DNA of 64,000 nt from REEB85 sp018971455. Lineage in GTDB: Bacteria; Pseudomonadota; Alphaproteobacteria; Acetobacterales; Acetobacteraceae. The notes beneath the pieces are model-generated. The model saw nothing but the letters and a program-made list of their open reading frames with translations, did no database searches and was not told where the DNA came from. Position 1 is the stretch's first letter. Every line of letters begins with the position of its first letter. A program made the position numbers and the translations under genes. The DNA is taken from NCBI GenBank assembly GCA_028871195.1, contig JAGWNT010000002.1, positions 35,175-99,174 of the forward strand. The letters are read 5' to 3'. Shown here piece after piece: positions 54,357 to 62,096 of the stretch.

Positions 54357-55213
54357 CCGACATGCAGCACCTGGCCGGCTTCGCCCCCCTCGCCGCAGCC
54401 TATGACGGCTTCATCCTCGACCTCTGGGGCGTCATCCATGACGGCATCACCCCCTACCCGGGGGCCACCTCGTGCCTGGAACGGCTGCGCGCCGCCGGCA
54501 AGCGCACCATCCTGCTCTCCAACGCGCCCCGCCGCTCCCACGTGGCGCAGGAGGCGATGCGCGCCATGGGCATCCCCGACGATCTTTACACCGGCATTCT
54601 CACCAGCGGCGAAGCCACCCACCAGGCCCTCCGCGACCGTAGCGATCCCTGGTTCGCCGCCCTCGGCACCCGCGTCTTTCATCTCGGCCCGGCGCGCGAC
54701 CGCAACGTCATCGAAGACCTGCCGCTCACCCGTGTCGAGCGCCCGGAGGCGGCGGATTTCGTCCTCAATACCGGGCCGGACGACACCCGAAGCCCGACCG
54801 ACATCGCCGCCTACCTGCCCGATCTCGCCGCCTGCCGCGCCGCCGGGCTGCCGATGGTCTGCGCCAACCCCGATCTCGAGGTGATCCGCGGCGGCGTGCG
54901 CGTGCTCTGCGCCGGGGCGCTGGCCGTGCGCTACATGGAAATGGGCGGCGACCAGCGCTGGCTCGGCAAGCCGGACCCCGCCATCTACGCCCCGGCACTC
55001 GCCATGCTCGGCACCGAACGCCGCCGCGTGCTCGCCGTCGGCGATGCCCTGCGCACGGACATCGCCGGCGCCGCCGCCGTCGATCTGGATTCCTGCTGGG
55101 TGCTCGGCGGCATCCACGCCGAAGAACTCGGCACCGACCCCGCCCGCATCGAACAGGCCGCCGCCCAATCCGGCCTCGCCCCGGTCGCCACCGTGCCGGC
55201 CTTCGTCTGGTAG
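54353..55213 (+). CDS. HAD hydrolase, NagD-like (TIGR01459-type)
   Basis: A 286-residue haloacid dehalogenase-family protein. Motif I is FILDLWGVIHDG near residue 20, in which the usual second Asp of DxD is replaced by Trp; this variant is characteristic of the TIGR01459-type subfamily. TILLSNAPRRS near 57 supplies motif II, and VLAVGDALRTDIAGAAAVD near 226 motif IV. The substrate is unknown. It overlaps pyrD by 4 bp, so pyrimidine-related phosphatase activity is conceivable but unproven. Confidence 0.88.
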   Translation: MTDMQHLAGFAPLAAAYDGFILDLWGVIHDGITPYPGATSCLERLRAAGKRTILLSNAPRRSHVAQEAMRAMGIPDDLYTGILTSGEATHQALRDRSDPWFAALGTRVFHLGPARDRNVIEDLPLTRVERPEAADFVLNTGPDDTRSPTDIAAYLPDLAACRAAGLPMVCANPDLEVIRGGVRVLCAGALAVRYMEMGGDQRWLGKPDPAIYAPALAMLGTERRRVLAVGDALRTDIAGAAAVDLDSCWVLGGIHAEELGTDPARIEQAAAQSGLAPVATVPAFVW

Positions 55214-55398
55214 CAATGCAGGGCCAGGGACGGTCAACCCATGCACCATTTACAGGCACGTTTTGCCAACCCAGTGCGGACGCGCCACGCTACGCCGCAT
55301 CGTCGACACTGGGGCGAAACCGGTTCGAATAGAGCCGCGCAATGAGTCCGGATTGATGATATTGTTCTTATCTAACATCAAACAGCAAGCGCGCATTC

Positions 55399-56988
55399 AT
55401 GGCGAACCCGACAGTCAAAGACACCCCACGGCGCGATCGGTCTGATCCGCCCTTCTGCAAGGCGGAACTGGCGAGCGATTTTGGGCTCTGTCTTCTGGCG
55501 ATGGTGGTCTTGTACTGGCGATGGGTCGGCTACCAGGGGCACGATGATGCCTCATACGCAGCCGCTGCGTTGACTTGGGTGCAGCATTTTCCATCACTGG
55601 GCAATGATCACTGGGCCTTGCGCTATCCACTCGTGCTTCCCATCGCCGGTGCCATTGCTTTGTTCGGCCCATCGGTCGCCGCCCTGACAACGGTCAACTT
55701 GTCAACATTCGTGGGCTATCTCGTCGTCAGCTATCTCGCCGTGCGCCACTGGTTCGGCCGAACTGCCGCCATCCTGCTCACCGTCATCGGCATCCTCCTG
55801 CCGGAATTCCCGGTACAGGCGACCTATGCCAATCCTGATCTGCCAGAAATGGCATTCGTTATCTTCTCGTTCTGGACCCTCATGCTCGCACGAGAGCGCG
55901 GAGGCGGCTGGAAACTGATGCTGCTGAGCGGCTTCCTCGCCGGCATCGGGTTCCTGACCCGGGAGACCACAGCGCTGCTGGTGATCTTCTACGGATTGCT
56001 GTTTCTATTTCGTCCGGCCATGCCGCGCTGGCAATACTTCCTGATCGGACTGGGGTTCACCGTGGTGATCGCGGCGCAGGTTGGCTATCTCACCGTCCGC
56101 ACGGGTGATCCTCTCTATCGATTCAACCTTGACGCGCACCATGACACGGTCAACCGTTCGACCAAGGAAATCGCCGCCGAACGCGCCGGACGAGCCCTGG
56201 ACAGCGAGGGAGTTCTGGCAACAAATCCGATTGTTGCCCCTCTGGCGGCAATCTTCATCAGCCAGAAATTCGGCCTCCTGTTTTTTCTGGCAATCCCATC
56301 CTGCGTTGTCTTGCTTGCGGATCGGCGCCTGACTGTACAGCAGCGTTCGGTGGTGGCCTGTGCCGGCCTGGGAGCGCTTGTCGCCTTCTTGTTTGTAGCT
56401 CTGAACGTGACAATTCTATATGTCGTGCCACGGTATTTCATTGTGCCCGCTGCGCTGGCCGCGGTGCCGACCGCGGTGCTCGGCGCTCGGCTTCTCAACC
56501 GTGGTGGATTTCGCATGGTCGTTGCGATCCTGGCCGGCACGGGATTTGTCGCCTCCTCCGTTGGGCTGCTCTATTTGGAGGACACGCATCCCATGCGTGC
56601 GGAGCAGCAAATCGTCCGATTCATCGCAACGTCGAATGCGCCCGTTCATGTGGATCCCGAGACCGCGCGGCGTCTTCGCTATCTGCTCATCGCACGAGGG
56701 TTGACAAATCGCATGACGATTTCACCACCCGGCGCCGGCAGCCTCGTGGCGACCGAGGATGGAGTGGTTCAGGCCTGCCTGAAGATTCCCCACTGTCAAA
56801 TATATGACAGCATGGAGAAGTTTTCTGCTGGCCCCGGCTGGACCGTTCTCACCCGATACGATCCGCCGACCCGCGCGATCGCGACCGTTCTTCGCTATCT
56901 CAGGCTGGACACCCTCATCCCGCCTGACATTCTGAAAAAGATCGACCAACCCGGCACGACCGCGATCATCTACCGGGTGGCCGGCTAG
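55399..56988 (+). CDS. Membrane glycosyltransferase, GT39/ArnT-like
   Basis: A 529-residue polytopic membrane protein. The first periplasmic loop has GYQGHDDASYAAAALTW near residue 38, where the DD pair corresponds to the catalytic acidic motif of PMT/ArnT-type (GT-C) enzymes that use polyprenyl-phosphate sugars. About ten hydrophobic segments follow, and then a soluble C-terminal domain from about residue 405. GC content is visibly lower than in flanking genes. It converges with two surface-polysaccharide genes, suggesting a role in decorating lipid or polysaccharide. Confidence 0.78.
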   Translation: MANPTVKDTPRRDRSDPPFCKAELASDFGLCLLAMVVLYWRWVGYQGHDDASYAAAALTWVQHFPSLGNDHWALRYPLVLPIAGAIALFGPSVAALTTVNLSTFVGYLVVSYLAVRHWFGRTAAILLTVIGILLPEFPVQATYANPDLPEMAFVIFSFWTLMLARERGGGWKLMLLSGFLAGIGFLTRETTALLVIFYGLLFLFRPAMPRWQYFLIGLGFTVVIAAQVGYLTVRTGDPLYRFNLDAHHDTVNRSTKEIAAERAGRALDSEGVLATNPIVAPLAAIFISQKFGLLFFLAIPSCVVLLADRRLTVQQRSVVACAGLGALVAFLFVALNVTILYVVPRYFIVPAALAAVPTAVLGARLLNRGGFRMVVAILAGTGFVASSVGLLYLEDTHPMRAEQQIVRFIATSNAPVHVDPETARRLRYLLIARGLTNRMTISPPGAGSLVATEDGVVQACLKIPHCQIYDSMEKFSAGPGWTVLTRYDPPTRAIATVLRYLRLDTLIPPDILKKIDQPGTTAIIYRVAG

Positions 56989-56992
56989 GGTA

Positions 56993-58204
56993 TCATCCCC
57001 GAGATTGTCCCCGTCGTGCCGCAAGGCAGATCGCCTCGAACTGTCGGGCGACCTGCGCCCAGGAGAACCGTGCCTCCAGCCGCGTGCGCGCCTGCCGCGC
57101 CAGCCGTTCACCGAGCGCCGCATCACCCAGCAAACGCAGGATCGCGGCGGCAAAATCGGCCGCCGAGTCGGCCGCCAGGAAGTGCTCCCCGGGCTCGATG
57201 TCCAACCCCTCAACTCCGAGCCTGGTGGAGACGACCGGGCGCCCCATCGCCATGGCTTCGAAGGCCTTGATGCGCGTCCCGCTGCCGATGCGCAGCGGGA
57301 TGACGGCAACATCAGCGGCCGCCACGTGGGGACGGATATCGTCCACCAGCCCGGTGAACTCCCAGGCGAGACCGCGGTCGCGCGCCGCCGAAACCAGCGA
57401 TTCCGGCGGGCGCCGGCCAACAATGACCGCCCGCGCGGCGGGCCGGCCACGCAGGACCAACGGCCAGATCTCCTGCATCAGGAAGGCCACGCCATCAATA
57501 TTTGCTGGCGAGTCCATCGCGCCGACAAAAACGATCGTGTTCCCGTCGCCCCCGGCGCTGGCCGGTTGGAAGTTGAAGAAGTCGAGATCGACCCCTGTGT
57601 CGATGCGATGCACCGACGGTAGAGCGTAGCGCCGCGCCAGTGCCTCACCGTCACGTGCCGAGACGGCGATCACCGTGTCGAACCGGCGCAGCACTTCGCC
57701 CTCGAATCGCCGCATCTTCTGCGCCTGGCTGCGCCAGACCAGACGCCAGATTCCACGCGCCAGCCCGGCGTGCCGTTCGAAGATCTCGGCCTCGACATTA
57801 TGGGTAAACATCACCGAGGCCGGATCGATATGTCGTGGCACGAGAACGTCCGCATGGGGGAAATCCACCAGCACAACATCCGTTTGTCCAGCAATCGCAC
57901 CGGCCACCACCTCGCATCCGCGAGCAGAACGGTCGGTCGCCACGCCAACAGGCACCGAGGCGGCCAATGCCATCAGCCGCCCCAGCCGCGACATGGTCGG
58001 GGCCGGCCACGACAGGAATTCGTCGCAGACCGCATCGATCTCCGCCGCGAAACCGGAGACATCCGGCGGCGCGGGGGAAGCGAGCGTCACCTCGAAGGCG
58101 CCGCCCTTCATGTTGCGCAGGATGTTCGAGGTTCGAATCTTGCCGCCCTCGTCTGTGGGAAACAGGAAGCGCGGGCTGACAAACAGCAGCCGCGGCCGGT
58201 TCAC
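56993..58204 (-). CDS. Glycosyltransferase (GT4-like)
   Basis: A 403-residue GT-B glycosyltransferase. RLLFVSPRFLFPTDEGGKIR at the N-terminus has the glycine-rich loop of sugar-transfer proteins similar to PEP-CTERM/XrtA-associated and Stp1-like GTs. FTHNVEAEIFERHAGLARG lies near 135. The donor domain has TIVFVGAMDSPANIDGV near 235, and IPLRIGSGTRIKAFEAMAMG with RPVVSTRLGVEGLD near 320. The start is a GTG at 58204 that overlaps the dehydrogenase stop as GTGA; the open frame further upstream is antisense noise. Acts with the GDP-mannose/UDP-glucose dehydrogenase on a surface glycan. Confidence 0.83.
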   Translation of the reverse strand: MNRPRLLFVSPRFLFPTDEGGKIRTSNILRNMKGGAFEVTLASPAPPDVSGFAAEIDAVCDEFLSWPAPTMSRLGRLMALAASVPVGVATDRSARGCEVVAGAIAGQTDVVLVDFPHADVLVPRHIDPASVMFTHNVEAEIFERHAGLARGIWRLVWRSQAQKMRRFEGEVLRRFDTVIAVSARDGEALARRYALPSVHRIDTGVDLDFFNFQPASAGGDGNTIVFVGAMDSPANIDGVAFLMQEIWPLVLRGRPAARAVIVGRRPPESLVSAARDRGLAWEFTGLVDDIRPHVAAADVAVIPLRIGSGTRIKAFEAMAMGRPVVSTRLGVEGLDIEPGEHFLAADSAADFAAAILRLLGDAALGERLARQARTRLEARFSWAQVARQFEAICLAARRGQSRG

Positions 58205-59517
58205 CAGCAGATGCCCTGATAGACGATCCCGCTTTGCGCCGCCAATTCGTCGATTCCGGCAAGGTCGAACACGATGTGGTCCGAAAGGCTCTTGCACAAT
58301 GGCGCACGATCCTCCGCACCAACATGACCGACGACCACGATGCGGCTCTCTGCGAGCGCCACGGCGACATCATCCACCATTAGCCGCTCGATATGCGGAA
58401 TCTCGCGGTCGATATAGACCCGATTGCTGCCAACGAGTCGCGCCACCTGGACGGAACGATCAAATATCCGCAGATCATATCCCTTCCCGAGCAGTTTCTC
58501 GGCCAGCACCACAAAGGGGGACTCGCGAAGATCGTCCGTTCCCTGCTTGAATGCCAATCCCAGCAGCGCGACCTTCTGCCGACCATGCCGGGCGATCATC
58601 CCGTACGTCCGCTCCACGATATCCTGATTGCTCGGCAACACATGCCGCAGGAAGGGGGCCGCCACGTCCTTGTCGTTGGCAAGGGCCAGGAGGCTGCGGA
58701 TGTCCTTGGGCAGGCAGGAACCGCCAAAGGCAAAGCCGGGCCGCAAATAGGCCGAGGAAATATTCAGCACCCGATCTTCGCGGAAAATCCGGAACGCCTC
58801 GCGTGCATCCACACCATGCGCCGCCAGGATCTGGCCCGCCTCGTTGGCGAACGCAAGCTTCACCGCGTGATAGGCGTTCGATAGATATTTGGCGCTCTCC
58901 ACCACGCGATAAGGCGCCACGTGAACGGGTGCTTCGATAGCGGCATACAGGTTGCGCAGCACCGCGGCATCATCACCCGGCGCAGCCCCGATCAACGTAA
59001 AGGGAGGGGCGTGGAAATCACGCACCGAACTGCCTTCGCGCAGGAATTCGGGATTGCTGTAATAGGCGAAATCAACCCCGTGACGACGCCCTGATTCCCG
59101 CTCGAGCATGGGAATCACCCGGTCTTCGGCAGTGCCGGGCGGCACCGTCGAGCGCATCACCACGGTATGTCTTGCAGCCTTGCCCTTGAGCGCCCGGCCG
59201 ATCGCCGAGACGACATTGTCCACCGCCGTCATCGACACGCTGCCATTCGGCGCACTTGGCGTGCCCACCGAAATGAACGAGACATCGGTCCGGGCGACCG
59301 CCTCTTCAACATCGTCGGTGGCAACCAGGCGGCCATCCTGCACGCCACTGGCAACGAGTTCGTTGATCTCGGCTTCGACAATCGGCGACTGCCCGCGTCG
59401 CAGCATGGCGATTTTCTCCGGCGCCACATCGACGGCAATCACCTCATGGCCGAGTGCCGCAAGGCACCCGCTGGACACCACGCCGACGTAGCCCGCACCA
59501 AAAATAGATATCTTCAT
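58201..59517 (-). CDS. Nucleotide-sugar dehydrogenase, AlgD/GDP-mannose 6-dehydrogenase-like
   Basis: A 438-residue NAD-dependent dehydrogenase oxidising a sugar nucleotide to its uronate. The Rossmann motif is FGAGYVGVVSSGCLA near 5, VGTPSAPNGSVSM near 80, VVESAKYLSNAYHAVKLAFA near 210, the catalytic Cys in FGGSCLPKDI near 265, and LLGLAFKQGTDDLRESPFVV near 322. The last block and the APNGS segment resemble AlgD (GDP-mannose 6-dehydrogenase) more than UDP-glucose dehydrogenase, though both share the fold. The ATG at 59517 begins directly at the KISIFGAGYVG strand. It is first of a two-gene operon with the glycosyltransferase. Confidence 0.87.
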   Translation of the reverse strand: MKISIFGAGYVGVVSSGCLAALGHEVIAVDVAPEKIAMLRRGQSPIVEAEINELVASGVQDGRLVATDDVEEAVARTDVSFISVGTPSAPNGSVSMTAVDNVVSAIGRALKGKAARHTVVMRSTVPPGTAEDRVIPMLERESGRRHGVDFAYYSNPEFLREGSSVRDFHAPPFTLIGAAPGDDAAVLRNLYAAIEAPVHVAPYRVVESAKYLSNAYHAVKLAFANEAGQILAAHGVDAREAFRIFREDRVLNISSAYLRPGFAFGGSCLPKDIRSLLALANDKDVAAPFLRHVLPSNQDIVERTYGMIARHGRQKVALLGLAFKQGTDDLRESPFVVLAEKLLGKGYDLRIFDRSVQVARLVGSNRVYIDREIPHIERLMVDDVAVALAESRIVVVGHVGAEDRAPLCKSLSDHIVFDLAGIDELAAQSGIVYQGICW

Positions 59518-59651
59518 CTGGATCAGGCGTACCTTTGCGTCGGTCGGTTCCGGCGGATCCCGGAACGGCCAGAAGAAATCGCACAAGAACAGGAACGTCG
59601 CAACGAGACGACGACGCGCACCATGGCCAGATGACCGTTAAGGAAAGATTT

Positions 59652-59677
59652 GCGGCCCGCGCTTGCCGATGGGCCGC
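59652..59677 (-). terminator. Weak terminator hairpin after the YqgE gene
   Basis: GCGGCCC and GGGCCGC form a 7-bp stem with a 12-base loop just after the YqgE stop. On the minus strand it is followed by AAATCTTTCC, a poor U-tract. Confidence 0.4.
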
Positions 59678-59683
59678 GCGCCC

Positions 59684-60262
59684 TCAGGCCCGTCCCGCCA
59701 CGCTGGAGAGCTGCACCGGATCGACATGCAGCTTCGCCAGCGCCCGGCGCCACTTGGTGTCGTCGGCGGCGTCGAAGACCAGGTCGAGATCGGCGGGTGC
59801 CGTGAGCCAGGCGTTCTGCTGGATCTCGGCATCGAGCTGCCCCGGCCCCCAGCCGGCATAGCCCAGCGCGAGCAGCCCCCGCGCCGGCCCGCCGCCCGCG
59901 GCGATGGCCTTGAGAATGTCCAGATTGGCGGTCAGCGCCAGCGCATCGTCCACGCGCAGGCTGGCCGCGTCGGTCCAGTCCGTGGTGTGCAGAACGAAGC
60001 CGCGCGCATTGTCCACCGGCCCGCCCTCGCACAGCCGCACCTGGCGGGCCGGCGGCACCGGATCGACGCCAAGCTGGCTCAGCAGATCGGCGAAGCTGGG
60101 CTCGGCGAGCGGACGGTTGAGCACGATGCCCATCGCCCCCTCCGGCGTGTGGGCGCACAGATAGACCACGCTGTGGGCAAAGCGCGGATCGCCCATCGCC
60201 GGCATGGCGATGAGCACCTGCCCGGTCAGTGTGGTCTCCATCTGCGGCACCTGCTTGCCCAT
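59684..60262 (-). CDS. YqgE/AlgH family protein
   Basis: A 192-residue protein of the YqgE/AlgH (DUF179) family. Its signatures are LTGQVLIAMPAMGDPRFAHS near 10, VVYLCAHTPEGAMGIVLNRP near 30, VRLCEGGPVD near 72, LGYAGWGPGQLDAEI near 130 and NAWLTAPADLDLVFD. The family's molecular function is unsettled; it is widespread in proteobacteria. The ATG at 60262 matches the usual N-terminus, and a longer frame upstream is rejected. It is divergent from the peroxiredoxin gene. Confidence 0.9.
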   Translation of the reverse strand: MGKQVPQMETTLTGQVLIAMPAMGDPRFAHSVVYLCAHTPEGAMGIVLNRPLAEPSFADLLSQLGVDPVPPARQVRLCEGGPVDNARGFVLHTTDWTDAASLRVDDALALTANLDILKAIAAGGGPARGLLALGYAGWGPGQLDAEIQQNAWLTAPADLDLVFDAADDTKWRRALAKLHVDPVQLSSVAGRA

Positions 60263-60419
60263 GACCGCAATTTCGGGTGCTCCGGCCCGCCTTGCAAGCG
60301 TCTTGCGCGACCCGATCTCCCGGCTTGCCGCCGCGTGACTCGCGGCCCGCCTCCGGCTAGGAGTAGGCGGACGTCCAACTCCCGCCATTCAACCTTCCAC
60401 ACCAACGAGCGAGCGCCCG

Positions 60420-60908
60420 ATGAGCCAAACGATCAAGATCGGTGACACCATCCCCTCCATGAAGCTGATGTCGGCCACCGCCGACGGCCCGAAGGAGGTC
60501 TCCACCGACGACATCTTCAAAGGCCGCAAGGTGGTGATGTTCGCCGTTCCCGGCGCCTTCACGCCGACCTGCAGCGCCAAGCACCTGCCCGGCTTCGTGC
60601 AGAACGCCGCCGCCCTCAAGGCCAAGGGCGTGGACGCCGTCGTCTGCATGGCGGTCAACGATCCGTTCGTCATGGGCGCCTGGGCCAAGGACCAGGGCGT
60701 CGGCGAGGGCATCACCATGCTGGCCGACGGCTCGGGCGCGCTGACCCGCGCCATGGGCCTGGAACTCGATCTCGTCGCCCGCGGCCTCGGCGTGCGCAGC
60801 CAGCGCTTCGCCCTCATCGCCGAGGATGGCCGGATCACCCACCTCGCCATCGAGGCCCCCGGCGGCTTCGACGTCAGCCGCGCCGAGGCGGTGCTCGCCG
60901 CCCTGTAG
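60420..60908 (+). CDS. Peroxiredoxin (Prx5-like)
   Basis: A 162-residue thiol peroxidase. FAVPGAFTPTCSAKHLPGF holds the peroxidatic Cys51 in the P-x3-T-x2-C pattern typical of Prx5. CMAVNDPFVMGAWAKDQGV near 76 is a second family block. A second cysteine at 76 is not at the classic resolving position, so reduction may need glutathione/glutaredoxin, as in other alphaproteobacterial members. It reduces peroxides in the cytosol. Confidence 0.92.
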   Translation: MSQTIKIGDTIPSMKLMSATADGPKEVSTDDIFKGRKVVMFAVPGAFTPTCSAKHLPGFVQNAAALKAKGVDAVVCMAVNDPFVMGAWAKDQGVGEGITMLADGSGALTRAMGLELDLVARGLGVRSQRFALIAEDGRITHLAIEAPGGFDVSRAEAVLAAL

Positions 60909-60914
60909 AAGCCG

Positions 60915-61532
60915 CTACTGCCGCGGCGGGCCGAATCCCAGGAAGCCCGCCTGCGGCGCCGGCGTGCCCGGCAGATTGTCAACGAACTGCCGGGGCGCCG
61001 CGGCTCGCGCCGGCTGCCCGGCCGGCGTCACAGTGACGGTGCGCCGCTCCGCCGCCGGTCGGACGGCCGGTGCCGTCTTGCCCGCCACCCTGGCGCCGGC
61101 CGGCTGCGCCGCCGACCTGATCGCGCCCGGGCTGGCCCCGCGCAGCGACAGCAGCAGGAACGTGATGTCGTTGCGGCTGAGATCGACCGAAAGGTCGATC
61201 GGCGTCTGGCCGAGCACGTTGCGCGCCCGCAGATCGGCGCCGCGCCCCACCGCGTCACGCGCCGCGGCGATATCGCCCCGGTCGATGGCGTCGAACAGCG
61301 CGTCGTTGGGCGACAGGTCGGACGGCAGCCGCCCCGGCTGGGCCCGCGCGGCCCCGCCAGTGGACCGGGCGCCCGGCAGGCCGGCCGGCGCGATATGCCG
61401 CTCGACCGGAATGTCCTTGCCCTGCACCACGGGCGCCGTCACGGCCTGGGACGTCATCTGCGCCCGCGCCCCGCCCGCGCCGAGCGCGCCGAGTGCCGCC
61501 ACCGCCAAACCTGTCCGCCGCAACCACCGCAT
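60915..61532 (-). CDS. Secreted ankyrin-repeat protein
   Basis: A 205-residue protein with signal peptide RRTGLAVAALGALGAGGARA. After a Pro/Ala-rich stretch come two ankyrin-like units (NDALFDAIDRGDIAAARDAV and GADLRARNVLGQTPIDLSVD) near residues 85-130. The C-terminal 60 residues are low-complexity, rich in Ala, Pro and Arg, ending GFLGFGPPRQ. Ankyrin repeats bind proteins; the partner is unknown. The ATG at 61532 is preceded by GGAGG at 7 bases, favouring it over one at 61550. Confidence 0.72.
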   Translation of the reverse strand: MRWLRRTGLAVAALGALGAGGARAQMTSQAVTAPVVQGKDIPVERHIAPAGLPGARSTGGAARAQPGRLPSDLSPNDALFDAIDRGDIAAARDAVGRGADLRARNVLGQTPIDLSVDLSRNDITFLLLSLRGASPGAIRSAAQPAGARVAGKTAPAVRPAAERRTVTVTPAGQPARAAAPRQFVDNLPGTPAPQAGFLGFGPPRQ

Positions 61533-61549
61533 CGCCCAGCCTCCAGCCA

Positions 61550-62008
61550 TCAAAAGGGGTTCAACCACAGAACCGCTGCGTTGAGATAGGTGGCGTAGCA
61601 CGTCCACACCACATAGGGCAGCATCAGCGCCGCCGCCGCCGGCGCCACCCGGGCAAAAGCGCGGACGGTCAGCCCGATCAGCACCAGCAGCGCCACGATC
61701 ACGCCGAGCGCCAGGGCCGGGCTGTGCAGGCCAAAGAAGGCCGGCGTCCACGCCGCGTTCAACAGCAGCTGCCAGCCCCACAGCAGCAAAGCCGACCGCG
61801 CCGCCGCCACCGGGCGCCGCCAGACCAGCCACGCCGCCGAGCCGATCAGCACGTAAAGCACCGTCCAGACCGGGCCGAACACCCAGCCGGGCGGCGTACC
61901 CGGCGCCGGCCGCAGCGACGTATACCAGCCATGCACGCTGCTGGCCGTCACCGCGCCATCGGCAACGGCGACCAGCAGACACAGCCCAACAAAGCCGAGC
62001 CAGGCCAA
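61550..62008 (-). CDS. TspO/MBR family membrane protein
   Basis: About 152 residues with five hydrophobic helices. The family signatures are SLRPAPGTPPGWVFGPVWTV near 30, WGWQLLLNAAWTPAFFGLHS near 82 and LMLPYVVWTCYATYLNAAVL near the C-terminus, matching the TspO translocator-protein family, which binds porphyrins and influences tetrapyrrole metabolism. No ATG gives a sensible N-terminus: I use a TTG at 62008, six residues before the first helix, so the start is uncertain. It follows the large VWA-like gene on the same strand. Confidence 0.82.
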   Translation of the reverse strand: MAWLGFVGLCLLVAVADGAVTASSVHGWYTSLRPAPGTPPGWVFGPVWTVLYVLIGSAAWLVWRRPVAAARSALLLWGWQLLLNAAWTPAFFGLHSPALALGVIVALLVLIGLTVRAFARVAPAAAALMLPYVVWTCYATYLNAAVLWLNPF

Positions 62009-62096
62009 AACCTGGGTCCGCCAATCGCCAGGGGCGGCGCCGGGGCCGTTCGGTTCACCGTTGCGGAAAGCACGTCCCTCCCGTGGATAGCCCGTC

